Positions 10,042 through 18,711 are shown, counted from the first letter of the stretch. The stretch: 35,260 nucleotides of DNA from an uncultured Enterobacteriaceae bacterium (GCA_945271245.1 CALYPF010000022.1:1-35260); one strand, 5' to 3'. Numbers and translations are program-made. Notes: generated from the letters alone by a model not told the origin.

Positions 10042-10483
10042 GCATTTCATCTGAAAGAATATACGCCACGGGCTGAAAACGCCCCGCCGCCGGTGAAGAA
10101 GTAGATTGCCGGTACAGGCAGGTATTCACGATATTACGCCACCTCACCAAAATGCGGGCTTTATCGCCCCGCGATACGCCTTAATTGGACATGGTGAAGT
10201 GTGGAGTATAGATAAATCGTTGAACGGCATGACTCACCTGCCGATATACGGTTACGGCCACGAAAAACCGGCCCTGATTATGTTTCTGAAACAGTGAGCA
10301 TACCAATCTCGCGATAGCATTATGCGGCTGCTCGCTATCGCGATGGTCGTCCTGCCACTGGCCCTGGAGTGGCGAATATTCACCTTCTTATTTATTTTTA
10401 TATTTATAAACAAAAACTAGCGGTAAAAAAATGGCGATTTTAAGGTGAAATTCCAACACATGTGAAAGCGCCGACTATTTCAC
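10042..10483. other. Gene-poor gap where ldtC and bhsA stand in E. coli
   Basis: About 440 bp between mfd and ycfJ. In E. coli this interval holds ldtC (same direction as mfd) and bhsA. Neither is recognisable here. The plus strand has a TTG-started open frame of 63 codons (10106-10297) containing PIYGYGHEKPALIMFL. In the same frame after its stop follows a hydrophobic 32-codon frame (10322-10420). I cannot match either to a family. They may be decayed coding sequence. Confidence 0.45.
10106..10297 (+). pseudogene. Unidentified 63-codon frame, possible gene remnant
   Basis: Starts at TTG with no ribosome site, after an in-frame TGA. The peptide (IHDITPPHQNAGF ... HLPIYGYGHEKPALIMFLKQ) has ordinary protein-like composition, unlike the antisense shadows elsewhere. 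I recognise no family and it does not resemble LdtC or BhsA. It could be a remnant of an older gene or chance. Confidence 0.2.
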
Positions 10484-11023
10484 TCAGGCAGACTGATCCA
10501 GTTTTAGCTGCCCGTTTTTGTTAAGCGGTATTTGGCTGCCAGGATCGTTATCCATCCGGATTTTCCCGGTGCGGTTCCCTATTTTATAGGTGACATCGTA
10601 ACCCACGCGCTTTTGCGTCTTATCATAAACGGTACGGCACCGGCGCTGCGCCGAGGAGCGGGTATCATTATCTTGCATCGCACCCTGAATTTGATTACCG
10701 GCGTAACCCCCGCCCAGCGCCCCTGCGACGGTCGCAACATCTTTGCCCCTACCGCCGCCAAACTGGTGCCCGATAACACCGCCAGCCACGGCCCCAAGTG
10801 CGGAACCAATTAAGCGATTTTCATCCTGCACCGGCGCCCGGTGCGCAACGGTAACATTTCGACAAACATTACGCGGGGTTTTTATCGTTTCATTAATCGG
10901 TTTCGCGGATACCACCTGCGCATACTGGGGAGCCGGACTAAAAACATCAAGCCCGGCCACTGCGGCTACGCCCAGCGCCGCCGCGGAACCAATACCGATA
11001 CCCGCCAACATTGATTTATTCAC
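10484..11023 (-). CDS. ycfJ: YcfJ, glycine-zipper outer-membrane-associated protein
   Basis: Small envelope protein of unknown biochemical role. With a GTG start at 11023 (VNKSMLAGIGIG) it is 179 aa, the E. coli length, and a textbook AAGGAGG lies 4 bases upstream of the GTG. The frame opens further to 11083 but that extension is not supported. An N-terminal hydrophobic signal or anchor segment (about 4-20) is followed by a glycine-zipper domain, ALGAVAGGVIGHQFGGG then AGALGGGYAGNQIQG (about 74-110). The C-terminal part (RCRTVYDK ... YDVTYKIG) is typical of the YcfJ/SlyB-related group. Orientation next to ndh is as in E. coli. Confidence 0.9.
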   Translation of the reverse strand: MNKSMLAGIGIGSAAALGVAAVAGLDVFSPAPQYAQVVSAKPINETIKTPRNVCRNVTVAHRAPVQDENRLIGSALGAVAGGVIGHQFGGGRGKDVATVAGALGGGYAGNQIQGAMQDNDTRSSAQRRCRTVYDKTQKRVGYDVTYKIGNRTGKIRMDNDPGSQIPLNKNGQLKLDQSA

Positions 11024-11270
11024 ACAACCTCCTTCGCACAGTGTCATTGAACAATTCTGCAACATAATTAACACGCTCACCAATCAGAAACAGGATGAAA
11101 AATGCAGAATCATGCGTTAAGAAAGGGTATTTAGGAGTACTCCCACTTTCACTGTGGAGTGCGAATAGATATCAGCTGCCCCTATAAAGTTGATTGTCGG
11201 GCGCTTTCTTGCGACTAATAATGACATAAATGAAGAATTGAGCGCAGAGAGAGAGATTGAACGTGGGGCG
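11024..11270. other. ycfJ / ndh intergenic region
   Basis: About 250 bp upstream of ycfJ, presumably with its promoter. A short perfect palindrome GGAGTACTCC lies near 11134-11143. I see no gene. Confidence 0.35.
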
Positions 11271-11298
11271 AAAATATGCGCCCCGGAAGGGCGCATAT
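11271..11298 (-). terminator. Rho-independent terminator of ndh
   Basis: Ten-bp stem (ATATGCGCCC / GGGCGCATAT) with a 5-nt loop, followed on the minus strand by TTTT, starting 8 bp beyond the ndh stop. Confidence 0.8.
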
Positions 11299-11306
11299 CG
11301 CGGTTA

Positions 11307-12611
11307 TTAATGCAATTTTAATCGCGGGCGGATCACCCGGTTAATACTGCCGACCAGTATCATGAGGGCGGTTTTAAAATAACCGTGCAGCGCAACCTGA
11401 TGCATACGATAAAGAGAAACATACACTAATCTCGCCATTCTGCCTTCAACCATCATAGAGCCACGCATCAGGTTGCCCATCAGGCTGCCTACGGTTGAAA
11501 AACGCGATAGCGAGACCAGAGAACCGTGATCCTTATACAGATAGCTTTTGAGTGCCCTTCCCCTACGCTGCGCTAAAATATTGTGCAATACGCACGACGC
11601 CATTTGATGAGCCGCCTGCGCGCGGGGCGGGACAAACCCGCCTTCCGGGCGTGGGCAAGACGCGCAGTCGCCAATGGCGAAAATAGTCGCGTCGCGCGTG
11701 GTTTGTAGCGTCGGCTCAACCATAAGCTGGTTAATACGGTTGGTTTCCAGCCCGCCAATTTCTTTCATAAAATCAGGCGCTTTAATGCCTGCCGCCCATA
11801 CCATGAGGTCGGCCTGAATAAATTCACCGTCTTTGGTATTTAATCCATCGGCCTGCGCGCTGGTCACCATGGTTTGGGTTAACACCCGTACGCCAAGCTG
11901 CGTTAACTCACTGTGCGCCGCGTTTGAGATACGGGGCGGCAGCGCCGGGAGAATGCGCTCACCGGCCTCAATTAGGGTCACATTAAGCGCCTCGCTGGTC
12001 AGGCCTTTATAGCCATAACTGTGCAGCTGTTTCACCGCATTATATAACTCCGCAGAAAGCTCTACGCCGGTTGCACCACCGCCAACGATTGCAATATTGA
12101 CCTTTCCGCCAGCGCTCGCGTTCGCCGAATATTTTAAAAACAAATTCAGCATCTGCTGATGAAAGCGTTTGGCCTGGTGTGGATTATCAAGAAAAATGCA
12201 GTTTTCTTTAACGCCAGGAGTATTGAAATCATTCGATGTGCTCCCCAGCGCCATCACCAGCGTATCGTAGCTCAGGTAACGTTCGGGCACGAGCACATCG
12301 CCCTTTTCATCGCGCAGCGCGGCGAGAGTGACCGTTTTCTGCTCCCGGTTAATATCCATCACTGAACCGAGCTGAAACTGGAAGTGATGGTGACGGGCAT
12401 GCGCGAGATAACTCAGCGCATCTACGCCTTCATCCAGCGATCCGGTTGCGACTTCATGTAGCAGCGGTTTCCACAGGTGACTATTATTTCTGTCAACCAG
12501 CGTAATTTCCGCTTTTTTAGAACGTCCTAATTTTTTTCCAAGCTGTGTCGCCAGTTCAAGGCCACCCGCACCGCCGCCGACGATAACGATTTTCTGCATT
12601 GCCGTACCCAA
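11307..12611 (-). CDS. ndh: NADH dehydrogenase type II (NADH:quinone oxidoreductase) Ndh
   Basis: Single-subunit, non-proton-pumping flavoenzyme that passes electrons from NADH to ubiquinone at the inner membrane. The FAD-binding motif [10 protein letters not shown] is at 10-19 and a second Rossmann motif [16 protein letters not shown] is near 171-186. The FAD contact [28 protein letters not shown] and the C-terminal amphipathic tail [15 protein letters not shown] are typical. I chose a TTG start: it gives MGTAMQKIV, matching MTTPLKKIV of E. coli, exactly 434 aa, and has GAGGTG 6 bases upstream. GTG (12620) and ATG (12599) are alternatives. The upstream FNR site implies repression without oxygen. 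Confidence 0.97.
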   Translation of the reverse strand: MGTAMQKIVIVGGGAGGLELATQLGKKLGRSKKAEITLVDRNNSHLWKPLLHEVATGSLDEGVDALSYLAHARHHHFQFQLGSVMDINREQKTVTLAALRDEKGDVLVPERYLSYDTLVMALGSTSNDFNTPGVKENCIFLDNPHQAKRFHQQMLNLFLKYSANASAGGKVNIAIVGGGATGVELSAELYNAVKQLHSYGYKGLTSEALNVTLIEAGERILPALPPRISNAAHSELTQLGVRVLTQTMVTSAQADGLNTKDGEFIQADLMVWAAGIKAPDFMKEIGGLETNRINQLMVEPTLQTTRDATIFAIGDCASCPRPEGGFVPPRAQAAHQMASCVLHNILAQRRGRALKSYLYKDHGSLVSLSRFSTVGSLMGNLMRGSMMVEGRMARLVYVSLYRMHQVALHGYFKTALMILVGSINRVIRPRLKLH

Positions 12612-12709
12612 TGTAAGCACCTCTTTAATTCATACGTCGCCCCGAAAAAGTGGGGCCAAAATATTTTTATTAACACTCATTTATCATGGCTGAAACGATA
12701 AACCCGATA

Positions 12710-12758
12710 AGAATATCATGAATGGCATATTGGTCATACCAAAATTGATATGAATCAA
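12710..12758 (-). promoter_or_regulatory. ndh promoter with FNR box
   Basis: TTGATATGAATCAA at 12745-12758 is a perfect match to the FNR consensus TTGATN4ATCAA. A -10-like TATTCT (minus strand) at 12710-12715 would place the start near 12703, putting the FNR box at about -49. In E. coli the ndh promoter is FNR-repressed from a site near -50. The box is seen; the promoter position is inferred. Confidence 0.75.
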
Positions 12759-13021
12759 TTTTCACCAAGATCGTGCGAAGGCGCAGAATGATTTTTTGTA
12801 TATGAAGCAAAAAAGAGGGTTGCCAGACGAAGCATTGCGCTGGCGCTCGCTGCGTTTTATCACTGTAAAACGGCGCTGCTCCGGAGCGATTAATACGCGC
12901 CGGTTTTGCCCGCGATGAAGGGACGGTGTGTTAAGAGAGGAAGCGCATACGCAATGACGCCGACAGCGATTCACATATCACGACTCGCCTGCCGGATCGT
13001 CTTATTTGAAGTGGGGGAGAG
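12759..13021. other. ycfP / ndh intergenic spacer
   Basis: About 260 bp with no recognisable gene. A short inverted repeat (CGTTTTA / TAAAACG near 12852-12874) could be a weak end of the ycfP transcript. I see no clear terminator. Confidence 0.3.
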
Positions 13022-13564
13022 CTATCCCAGCGTTTTAAACGCTTTAATGCGCTGTAAATGCGGCGAGATATTTTTGAATTTATGCGTTTGCTCTTCATCC
13101 CAGATTATCTCATAGAAAGGATGCAGCACTTTCGCGGTACTTTGGCTGTCCAGCGCCTCATCCTGCCGGGACAAAATCGTCATACAGCGATCGCGGTTTT
13201 TCTCGCGGAAGTTTTCCACGCATTTCGTGGCGATATCCAAATACTCTTCCGGGCGATCGATTTTGCCTTCCATATTTTCATAAGGAAATAAATTAGGATT
13301 AAAAATCACCTGCCGCATATCGCACAGAAAACCAATGCGCTCGGCCCAGTAGCCGCCAAGCCCAACGCCACAAATTAACGGGCGGTCATCGATATTGAGC
13401 TGCAGCATCTTATCTACTTCCCGTAAAAGATGCTGCATATCGTGTTTTGGGTGCAGCGTGCTATAGCTTATCAACCTGACGTCGGGATCGATAAACTGGA
13501 GCTGCAATACCTTTTCATGGTTGCCCGGGCTGTTTGAGTCAAAACCGTGTAGATAGATTATCAT
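13022..13564 (-). CDS. ycfP: YcfP, UPF0227 alpha/beta-hydrolase-like protein
   Basis: Cytoplasmic protein of unknown function with an alpha/beta-hydrolase-like fold. The 180 aa equal E. coli YcfP. Features: N-terminal strand [19 protein letters not shown] with the HGF oxyanion-type motif, and [26 protein letters not shown] where hydrolases carry the nucleophile elbow. Here the elbow is GVGLGG, with Gly where Ser would stand, so a classical Ser nucleophile is absent there. It is last in the hinT-ycfL-lpoB-thiK-nagZ-ycfP run, 46 bp after nagZ. Confidence 0.93.
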   Translation of the reverse strand: MIIYLHGFDSNSPGNHEKVLQLQFIDPDVRLISYSTLHPKHDMQHLLREVDKMLQLNIDDRPLICGVGLGGYWAERIGFLCDMRQVIFNPNLFPYENMEGKIDRPEEYLDIATKCVENFREKNRDRCMTILSRQDEALDSQSTAKVLHPFYEIIWDEEQTHKFKNISPHLQRIKAFKTLG

Positions 13565-13610
13565 TACATCCTCACTGCATCAGAACATCATCCAGATAGT
13601 ACTTTGTGCG

Positions 13611-14642
13611 TCACTGTGCTGATTTACAGGCCTGCCAGCGCACATTGAGTTCGGTCAAGTCGCGATTAACCTGCTTCCAGCGCGGCGAATCCATGAGCGC
13701 CTGACGCGTCAAAGAACCAGTATGGTACAGTTTCGCAACGCGCGGCGCGCTCTGCGGCGCAAGACTATCCAGTATCTCAATCGCACCGCTACGATTATTA
13801 CAGACTAACGCCATATCACACCCGGCCTCAAGCGCGGCCCGCGCGCGCGCCGGATAGCCGCCCATGATTGCCGCGCCTTCCATCGATAAATCATCGGAGA
13901 AAATCACGCCGTCAAAACCCAGCTCCGAGCGTAATACTGTCTTAAGCCAGTAGGGAGAAGCGCTGGCCGGACGAGCATCGGCATCGTGATAAATAACGTG
14001 CGCCGGCATTATCGCATCCAGCTTATTCTGGGCAATCAGCGCCTGAAACACCGCCATATCGCGTTGACGAATTTCTGACAGCGGGCGCGAGTCGTACGGT
14101 GTCTCTTTATGAGAATCTGCGCTCACCGCACCGTGTCCGGGGAAATGTTTGCCGGTGCTTTTCATGCCCGCGCTGCGCATTCCATCAATGGCGCTACCCG
14201 CAAGCTGAACCACGTATTTCGGGTCATCGTGCCAGGCCCGTTCGCCAATGGCGGCGCTAACGTGGCCAACGTCCAATACGGGCGCAAAACTAATATCAAT
14301 GTCCATGGCTATCATTTCACTGGCCATTAGCCACCCAGCCTCACGCGCCAATTGCACGCCCTGCTCCAAGCCCAAAAGCGCAGCAAAGGACTGCGCGGCA
14401 GGCAGTGCGGTAAACCCTTCACGAAAACGCTGTACGCGCCCCCCTTCCTGGTCGACCGCTACCACCAGACGCTGCCGCGACGCCTCGCGGATCTGGCGCA
14501 CCAGCTCACGTAACTGCTGAGGATCGTGGTAATTACGGGTAAAGAGGATCAACCCGCCAACCAGCGGATGCTGTAAAATTTCCCGATCTTCAGCGCTAAG
14601 CTCATAGCCCGCGACGTCAAGCATTATCGGCCCTACACTCAC
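13611..14642 (-). CDS. nagZ: Beta-N-acetylglucosaminidase NagZ
   Basis: Cytoplasmic family-3 glycosidase of peptidoglycan recycling. It cleaves GlcNAc from GlcNAc-anhydroMur-peptides; the products influence AmpC induction where AmpR is present, and freed GlcNAc can go to NagK. Motifs: [11 protein letters not shown] (64-74), KHFPGHG (165-171), the mobile loop with catalytic D176/H178 in SADSHKE, and the nucleophile Asp in [10 protein letters not shown] (about 248-257). The protein is 343 aa against 341 in E. coli. The GTG start overlaps the thiK stop by 4 bp (GTGA), indicating coupled translation. Confidence 0.97.
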   Translation of the reverse strand: MSVGPIMLDVAGYELSAEDREILQHPLVGGLILFTRNYHDPQQLRELVRQIREASRQRLVVAVDQEGGRVQRFREGFTALPAAQSFAALLGLEQGVQLAREAGWLMASEMIAMDIDISFAPVLDVGHVSAAIGERAWHDDPKYVVQLAGSAIDGMRSAGMKSTGKHFPGHGAVSADSHKETPYDSRPLSEIRQRDMAVFQALIAQNKLDAIMPAHVIYHDADARPASASPYWLKTVLRSELGFDGVIFSDDLSMEGAAIMGGYPARARAALEAGCDMALVCNNRSGAIEILDSLAPQSAPRVAKLYHTGSLTRQALMDSPRWKQVNRDLTELNVRWQACKSAQ

Positions 14643-15475
14643 GTGTTTCTCTCCTCATTGCGCAGCTGCTGCCAGGCAGCATCTACCAGTTGAATAAATT
14701 GATGCTCGCCGGTTTGATGCCAGCGGCCTTCATACCACGACGCGCCCAGTACCAGCCCCCAGGGCCGCCAGCGGCGAATTTGCGCGCTTAGCGTCGTTTC
14801 ATTCAGCCGAGCCAGGCTTGCATAATGCGAAACGAGCTTATTATTTGTCGACTCATCGCCACAGTCCGCCAGCGCCAGCTCAAGGGCGATATCACCGTCC
14901 CCGGCATACTCCCAGTCGATGAGCTGCAAATGTGCCCCGTTGCTAATAATATTTCCGGCGTGAATATCCATATGCAGCGGTGCCAGGCGCAGCGGATGCG
15001 GCTCGCCGCGCGCCTGTAGGCGATGAAGCCAGCGCAGCCATTGCTGCGAGCGCCGCGCCGGTGCCGCCAGCAGCCACCAGCGCTCAAGTAACCCTGTAAG
15101 ATTTACCGCCCAGCCGAATGGAGGTAACTGGTGTAAATCACGTAATATCCGGGCCAGGGCGGAAATAGGGGTAATAATGGGCGATACGCTACCGGGTAGC
15201 CAGCTTGTCAGCAACCAGTCGCGGTTTAACCCTATCGGGCGCGGAGCGATTCCCTGCGGCAGATGCGATAGCGCCCTGTACTGGCGCGCCAGCGATACCC
15301 CAGGGAGCGCTTCTGCAGAGCGGCAGCGCGCAGCCAGCGTTACGGAATCAATCGTCAGGCGATAACTACAGCCGCTCAACCCCTGCATACCAGATATAAC
15401 ACCGGCGGCCCTGGCCGCCGGAAAATGCTGAGTAATTAAGCGCTGCAGCGAGGCATTACTGGATCCGTTCAACAT
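14639..15475 (-). CDS. thiK: Thiamine kinase ThiK
   Basis: Phosphorylates salvaged thiamine to thiamine monophosphate. It has an aminoglycoside-phosphotransferase-like fold: phosphate-binding loop region GLSGCSYRL near 35, then catalytic [10 protein letters not shown] and [17 protein letters not shown] (the kinase HxDxxxxN and DxE patterns). These match E. coli ThiK HMDVHAGNLV and [17 protein letters not shown]. With the ATG at 15475 it is 278 aa. A TTG at 15496 would add seven residues. It overlaps the lpoB 3' end by 20 bp and nagZ by 4 bp. It is more divergent than its neighbours, as usual for this gene. Confidence 0.88.
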   Translation of the reverse strand: MLNGSSNASLQRLITQHFPAARAAGVISGMQGLSGCSYRLTIDSVTLAARCRSAEALPGVSLARQYRALSHLPQGIAPRPIGLNRDWLLTSWLPGSVSPIITPISALARILRDLHQLPPFGWAVNLTGLLERWWLLAAPARRSQQWLRWLHRLQARGEPHPLRLAPLHMDIHAGNIISNGAHLQLIDWEYAGDGDIALELALADCGDESTNNKLVSHYASLARLNETTLSAQIRRWRPWGLVLGASWYEGRWHQTGEHQFIQLVDAAWQQLRNEERNT

Positions 15476-16085
15476 CGCCTTTGCCCGACCAGACAATTTC
15501 TCCGGTCTGCACCGTCATTAATTGCATCTGCAGGGCGGGCGCGTTGACGTTTCCGCTAACGCTGCTGTACAGCACATAGTGCGCTCCGACGTTACGGGCA
15601 ATGCCAATCGCCTTACTGCGGCTACCAAGACTATCCTCAGGAGAAAGGCCTAACTGCTGCTTCGCCAGCGTTAATTGCTGCGCGCCCACCAGCGTGAATG
15701 TACCGTTATTCGCCAGCGCTTCGGTAAGCGCTTCGGTCGCCTTCCCCGCCTGTAAGCTGCCGTTGGTGCGGTTATTCACGCTATCTACCAGCAAAACGCT
15801 GCCGCTGGAAACACCCTGCGCGTGGAGCATTTTAGCCACCAGCGGCTGTATCGCACCGCTCCAGTTAAACGCTTTCTCTTTCGGTTGCGCCGGCGTTTCA
15901 GGCTCAGTAATCGGCCCCGGCTGCTTCGGCACTTCCGGTACGGTCTCATTCGGCGGCGGTACGGGCTGTTCCGGCGCGGGTTTAACCTCATCAACCGGGG
16001 CGGGTTTCTCTCCATTGATTCCACACCCGACTAATACCAGCGCGAGAGCGCCGACGGTGACGTAACGATGAATTTCCTTAATCAA
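15456..16085 (-). CDS. lpoB: Outer-membrane lipoprotein LpoB, activator of PBP1b
   Basis: Lipoprotein that spans the periplasm to activate the bifunctional synthase PBP1b (MrcB). The signal peptide ends at the lipobox LVGC (Cys about 21). A Pro-rich linker follows (about 30-70: PAPVDEVKPAPEQPVPPPNE), as expected for the disordered tether. The globular domain carries VLLVDSVNNRTNGSLQAG, LSPEDSLGSRSKAIGIARNVGAHYVLYSSVSGN and a final [17 protein letters not shown]. It is 209 aa against 213 in E. coli; the linker is the variable part. It starts 10 bp after ycfL. Confidence 0.95.
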   Translation of the reverse strand: MIKEIHRYVTVGALALVLVGCGINGEKPAPVDEVKPAPEQPVPPPNETVPEVPKQPGPITEPETPAQPKEKAFNWSGAIQPLVAKMLHAQGVSSGSVLLVDSVNNRTNGSLQAGKATEALTEALANNGTFTLVGAQQLTLAKQQLGLSPEDSLGSRSKAIGIARNVGAHYVLYSSVSGNVNAPALQMQLMTVQTGEIVWSGKGDVERIQ

Positions 16086-16095
16086 CTTTTACCCC

Positions 16096-16470
16096 TCACA
16101 GCCAAAGAGAGAGGCGCACGTGACGCGCCCCCATAAAATTACCGCTGGACATTAATGCTACGCTGCGGTGCGCCGGCACCGTTATGCTGCGCGCCTGCTC
16201 CAGCGGGTGCATCTCCAGCCCTTTTCCGTCATACCAATAGAAGCGATAATTAACCTGGATATCCCGCCCGCGTTCATTATAGAGGTGCGAAATGGCTACC
16301 GGCTGAAGATCGCTGCGGGAAAATGCGGGTTTATCCGCAGTGATACCGGCAGCCAGCAATGTCGATTCCATTACCAGCGTTTGCCCGTCGTTAACGGGAA
16401 TTACCGCCGTTGAGGATGAGCATCCGGTTAATAACCCGGCGATAACGCCAGATAACAGAAAAAGGCGCAT
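16096..16470 (-). CDS. ycfL: YcfL family lipoprotein
   Basis: Small predicted lipoprotein of unknown role encoded next to lpoB. Signal peptide MRLFLLSGVIAGLLTGC with lipobox LTGC, then a domain containing IPVNDGQTLVMESTLLAAGI and NYRFYWYDGKGLEMHP, which parallels E. coli YcfL. The ATG at 16470 gives 124 aa, close to the 125 aa of E. coli. An ATG at 16479, overlapping the hinT 3' end, would add MYN. Neither has a strong ribosome site, so coupling to hinT is likely. The open frame further upstream is antisense-like hinT sequence and is excluded. Confidence 0.88.
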   Translation of the reverse strand: MRLFLLSGVIAGLLTGCSSSTAVIPVNDGQTLVMESTLLAAGITADKPAFSRSDLQPVAISHLYNERGRDIQVNYRFYWYDGKGLEMHPLEQARSITVPAHRSVALMSSGNFMGARHVRLSLWL

Positions 16471-16471
16471 A

Positions 16472-16834
16472 TTATACATCGTCTTCGCACGCAAGGAGCG
16501 GCCCGAGAGGTCTCCCTCCAAGCAGATGCATGTGGATATGATAAACTTCCTGGCCCGCATGGCGGTTGCAGTTAACCACCAGACGATACCCTTCTTCTGC
16601 GATACCTTCCTGCTGCGCGATTTTCGCGGCGGCAATCATCATACGCCCCAGCGCCTGCTCATGCTCCGGCTGTACATCGTTTACCGTAGGAATAAGCGTA
16701 TTCGGCACGATCAAGATGTGCGTAGGCGCCTGCGGAGAGATATCCCGAAAGGCGGTCACCAAATCATCCTGATACACAATATCGGCGGAAATTTCGCGGC
16801 GAATAATTTTGCTAAAAATTGTCTCTTCGGCCAT
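16472..16834 (-). CDS. hinT: Purine nucleoside phosphoramidase HinT
   Basis: HIT-family hydrolase that splits adenosine and guanosine phosphoramidates, including adenylated lysine products. The histidine triad [11 protein letters not shown] is at about 97-107. N-terminal [12 protein letters not shown] and [20 protein letters not shown] match E. coli closely. The start at 16834 (MAEETIF) gives 120 aa and has AAGGA at a good distance. The frame extends to 16894 but without family support. It is first in the hinT-ycfL-lpoB-thiK-nagZ-ycfP operon. The C-terminus (CEDDV) differs from E. coli. Confidence 0.96.
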   Translation of the reverse strand: MAEETIFSKIIRREISADIVYQDDLVTAFRDISPQAPTHILIVPNTLIPTVNDVQPEHEQALGRMMIAAAKIAQQEGIAEEGYRLVVNCNRHAGQEVYHIHMHLLGGRPLGPLLACEDDV

Positions 16835-16864
16835 GACTGAGTCCTTAAACATAAACCTGAAACG

Positions 16865-16894
16865 AGTATGAGCGAGATGTAGCTTTTCTTTCAA
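16865..16894 (-). promoter_or_regulatory. Candidate sigma-70 promoter of the hinT operon
   Basis: On the minus strand TTGAAA and CATACT are separated by 18 bp, about 30 bases upstream of the hinT start. Match is moderate. Confidence 0.35.
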
Positions 16895-16936
16895 CCTTCC
16901 AGCGCAATTCTTTAATTAAATGCGGTTCTTTAAAAC

Positions 16937-16962
16937 AAAAAAGGGTGCCGAAGCACCCTTTT
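16937..16962 (-). terminator. Rho-independent terminator of ptsG
   Basis: Ten-bp stem (AAAAGGGTGC / GCACCCTTTT) capped on the minus strand by a TTCG tetraloop and followed by six T. It begins 19 bp after the ptsG stop. The symmetric A/T flanks could let it work for the opposite strand too. Confidence 0.9.
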
Positions 16963-16981
16963 ATTTACTCCCCGTCACTCA

Positions 16982-18415
16982 TTAACTGTTACGGATAAAT
17001 TCATCCATTTCAGTTTTCAGATTATCTGAACGGGTACCAAAAATAGCCTGAACGCCGGAACCTGCAACGACAACGCCCGCCGCACCCAACCCTTTCAGCC
17101 CGGCCTGGTCTACTTTAGACACATCGGCAACGCTAACGCGCAAACGTGTGATACAGGCATCAAGGTTAGTGATGTTCTCTTTACCGCCGAAAGCGGCAAC
17201 CAGCGCTGGCGCCATCGTCCCACCTGCGGTAGTGACGCTTTCCGTAGCCGTATCTTCGCGGCCTGGCGTTTTCAGGTTAAACATATTGATGACAACGCGG
17301 AAGATAACATAGTACAGCAGCGCGTACACAATACCGACAATCGGGAATAACCACAGTTTGCTGCTGTTGCCGCTCAGTACGATAAAGTCGATCAGCCCGT
17401 GGGAGAAACTGGTGCCGTCGCGCATACCGAGCAGAATACAGATAGGGAATGCCAGCCCCGCGAGGATTGCGTGGATCAGATACAAAATCGGCGCCACAAA
17501 CATGAAGGAGAACTCGATAGGTTCAGTAATCCCCGTCAGGAAGGAGGTTAGCGCGGCTGAAACCATTATTCCGCCAACTTTTGCGCGATTTTCAGGCTTA
17601 GCTGAATGCCAAATAGCAATCGCCGCCGCCGGCAAACCATACATTTTAAACAAGAAACCACCGGACAGTTTACCCGCCGTAGGATCGCCCGCCATGTAAC
17701 GCGGAATATCGCCGTGGAACACCTGCCCCGCTGAGTTGACATATTCGCCAATTTGCATCTGGAACGGCACATTCCAGATATGATGCAAGCCGAATGGCAC
17801 CAGGCAACGTTCAATAAACCCATAAATGCCGAAAGCGACTACCGGGTTTTGGTAAGCGGCCCACTGCGAGAAGGTCTGGATAGCGGTACCGATAGGCGGC
17901 CAGATAAAGGACAGTACGATACCGAAAAGAATAGCCGTCAGGCCGGAAATAATCGGCACAAAACGCTTACCGGCAAAAAACCCAAGATATTCCGGAAGCT
18001 TGATGCGGTAAAAGCGGTTAAACATATAGGCCGCAATCGCACCGGCAATAATTCCGCCAAGAACGCCGGTATCCGCCAGGTGTTTGGCTGCAATCTCTTC
18101 CGGCGACAGGTGCAGCACCAGCGGTGCGACCACCGCCATGGTTTTCACCATAATGCCGTAGGCTACGACTGCGGCCAGCCCGGAAACGCCGTCATTATTG
18201 GTAAAGCCCAGCGCCACGCCAATAGCAAAAATTAATGGCATATTGGCAAACACTGAACCGCCCGCCTCGGCCATCACATGTGAGACTACCGCGGGTAGCC
18301 AGCTGAAGTTAGCGGAACCGACGCCCAGCAGGATACCTGCAATGGGCAACACGGAAACCGGCAGCATCAGCGATTTACCCACCTTTTGCAGGTTAGCAAA
18401 TGCATTTTTAAACAT
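16982..18415 (-). CDS. ptsG: PTS glucose-specific EIICB component PtsG
   Basis: Glucose permease of the phosphotransferase system. The membrane EIIC domain (about 1-380) imports glucose, and the EIIB domain phosphorylates it from EIIA-Glc. The length of 477 aa equals E. coli. EIIC shows [22 protein letters not shown] has the phospho-cysteine C421 in [12 protein letters not shown]. It is monocistronic, with a terminator behind it and a leader carrying a strong AGGAGC ribosome site in CTCAGGAGCTCTCTCAACT. Two Mlc-type operators and a CRP site upstream imply glucose-inducible, cAMP-dependent expression. E. coli has fhuE between this gene and hinT; it is absent here. Confidence 0.98.
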   Translation of the reverse strand: MFKNAFANLQKVGKSLMLPVSVLPIAGILLGVGSANFSWLPAVVSHVMAEAGGSVFANMPLIFAIGVALGFTNNDGVSGLAAVVAYGIMVKTMAVVAPLVLHLSPEEIAAKHLADTGVLGGIIAGAIAAYMFNRFYRIKLPEYLGFFAGKRFVPIISGLTAILFGIVLSFIWPPIGTAIQTFSQWAAYQNPVVAFGIYGFIERCLVPFGLHHIWNVPFQMQIGEYVNSAGQVFHGDIPRYMAGDPTAGKLSGGFLFKMYGLPAAAIAIWHSAKPENRAKVGGIMVSAALTSFLTGITEPIEFSFMFVAPILYLIHAILAGLAFPICILLGMRDGTSFSHGLIDFIVLSGNSSKLWLFPIVGIVYALLYYVIFRVVINMFNLKTPGREDTATESVTTAGGTMAPALVAAFGGKENITNLDACITRLRVSVADVSKVDQAGLKGLGAAGVVVAGSGVQAIFGTRSDNLKTEMDEFIRNS

Positions 18416-18505
18416 AGTTGAGAGAGCTCCTGAGTATTTGTGCTTTTTTTATCTTTTGCACGCCGCGGGGAGAACGGCGTTTAATGCAAGGCGTCTGAGC
18501 GCCTT

Positions 18506-18530
18506 TTATTTATTACGCAGAGTAAAATAA
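18506..18530. promoter_or_regulatory. Mlc-type operator O1 of ptsG
   Basis: 25-bp interrupted palindrome beginning TTATTT and ending AAATAA, with core ATTACG-N3-AGTAAAATAA. It sits about 40 bp downstream of the CRP site, where the transcription start is expected, as for the proximal Mlc site of E. coli ptsG. Confidence 0.7.
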
Positions 18531-18545
18531 ATCAGAGATATATTA

Positions 18546-18561
18546 CTTGATAGCTATCACG
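18546..18561 (-). promoter_or_regulatory. CRP site of the ptsG promoter
   Basis: CGTGATAGCTATCAAG on the minus strand, against consensus TGTGA-N6-TCACA. It is centred about 35 bp upstream of O1, consistent with a CRP site near -41. Confidence 0.65.
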
Positions 18562-18570
18562 TATCAGCAA

Positions 18571-18622
18571 AGGGCGGTTTAAATAGCGTAATTAACGTTA
18601 ATAATCTATTTATAAGCGCCCG
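18571..18622. repeat. Imperfect inverted repeat upstream of ptsG
   Basis: A dyad of about 50 bp is centred on the perfect 12-mer ATTAACGTTAAT (18591-18602). The flanks AAATAG/CTATTT and GGGCG/GCGCCC pair outward with small offsets. It may be a regulator site, or a hairpin ending tatD transcripts, which would run through it. Confidence 0.5.
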
Positions 18623-18674
18623 ATAACCCGCATAAACAGCCTGTTTCAGGCGCTAAACTTTACCTTCTCCGCCC

Positions 18675-18698
18675 ATTAATTACGAGCAGTAAAATAAT
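18675..18698. promoter_or_regulatory. Second Mlc-type operator O2 upstream of ptsG
   Basis: Repeats the O1 core ATTACG-N3-AGTAAAATAA exactly, 167 bp further upstream and just before the tatD stop. E. coli ptsG also has a distal Mlc site at a comparable distance, so looping repression is likely. Confidence 0.65.
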
Positions 18699-18711
18699 TA
18701 TAATATCGGAA

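Noticed and set aside
12840-12910. REP/BIME-like element or terminator after ycfP
   Set aside because: Only short imperfect repeats; no match to REP consensus and no T-run.
16340-16840. 166-codon plus-strand frame over ycfL and hinT
   Set aside because: Antisense shadow of two recognised genes; sequence resembles no family.
17753-18235. 160-codon plus-strand frame over ptsG
   Set aside because: Antisense shadow of a conserved 477-aa PtsG.
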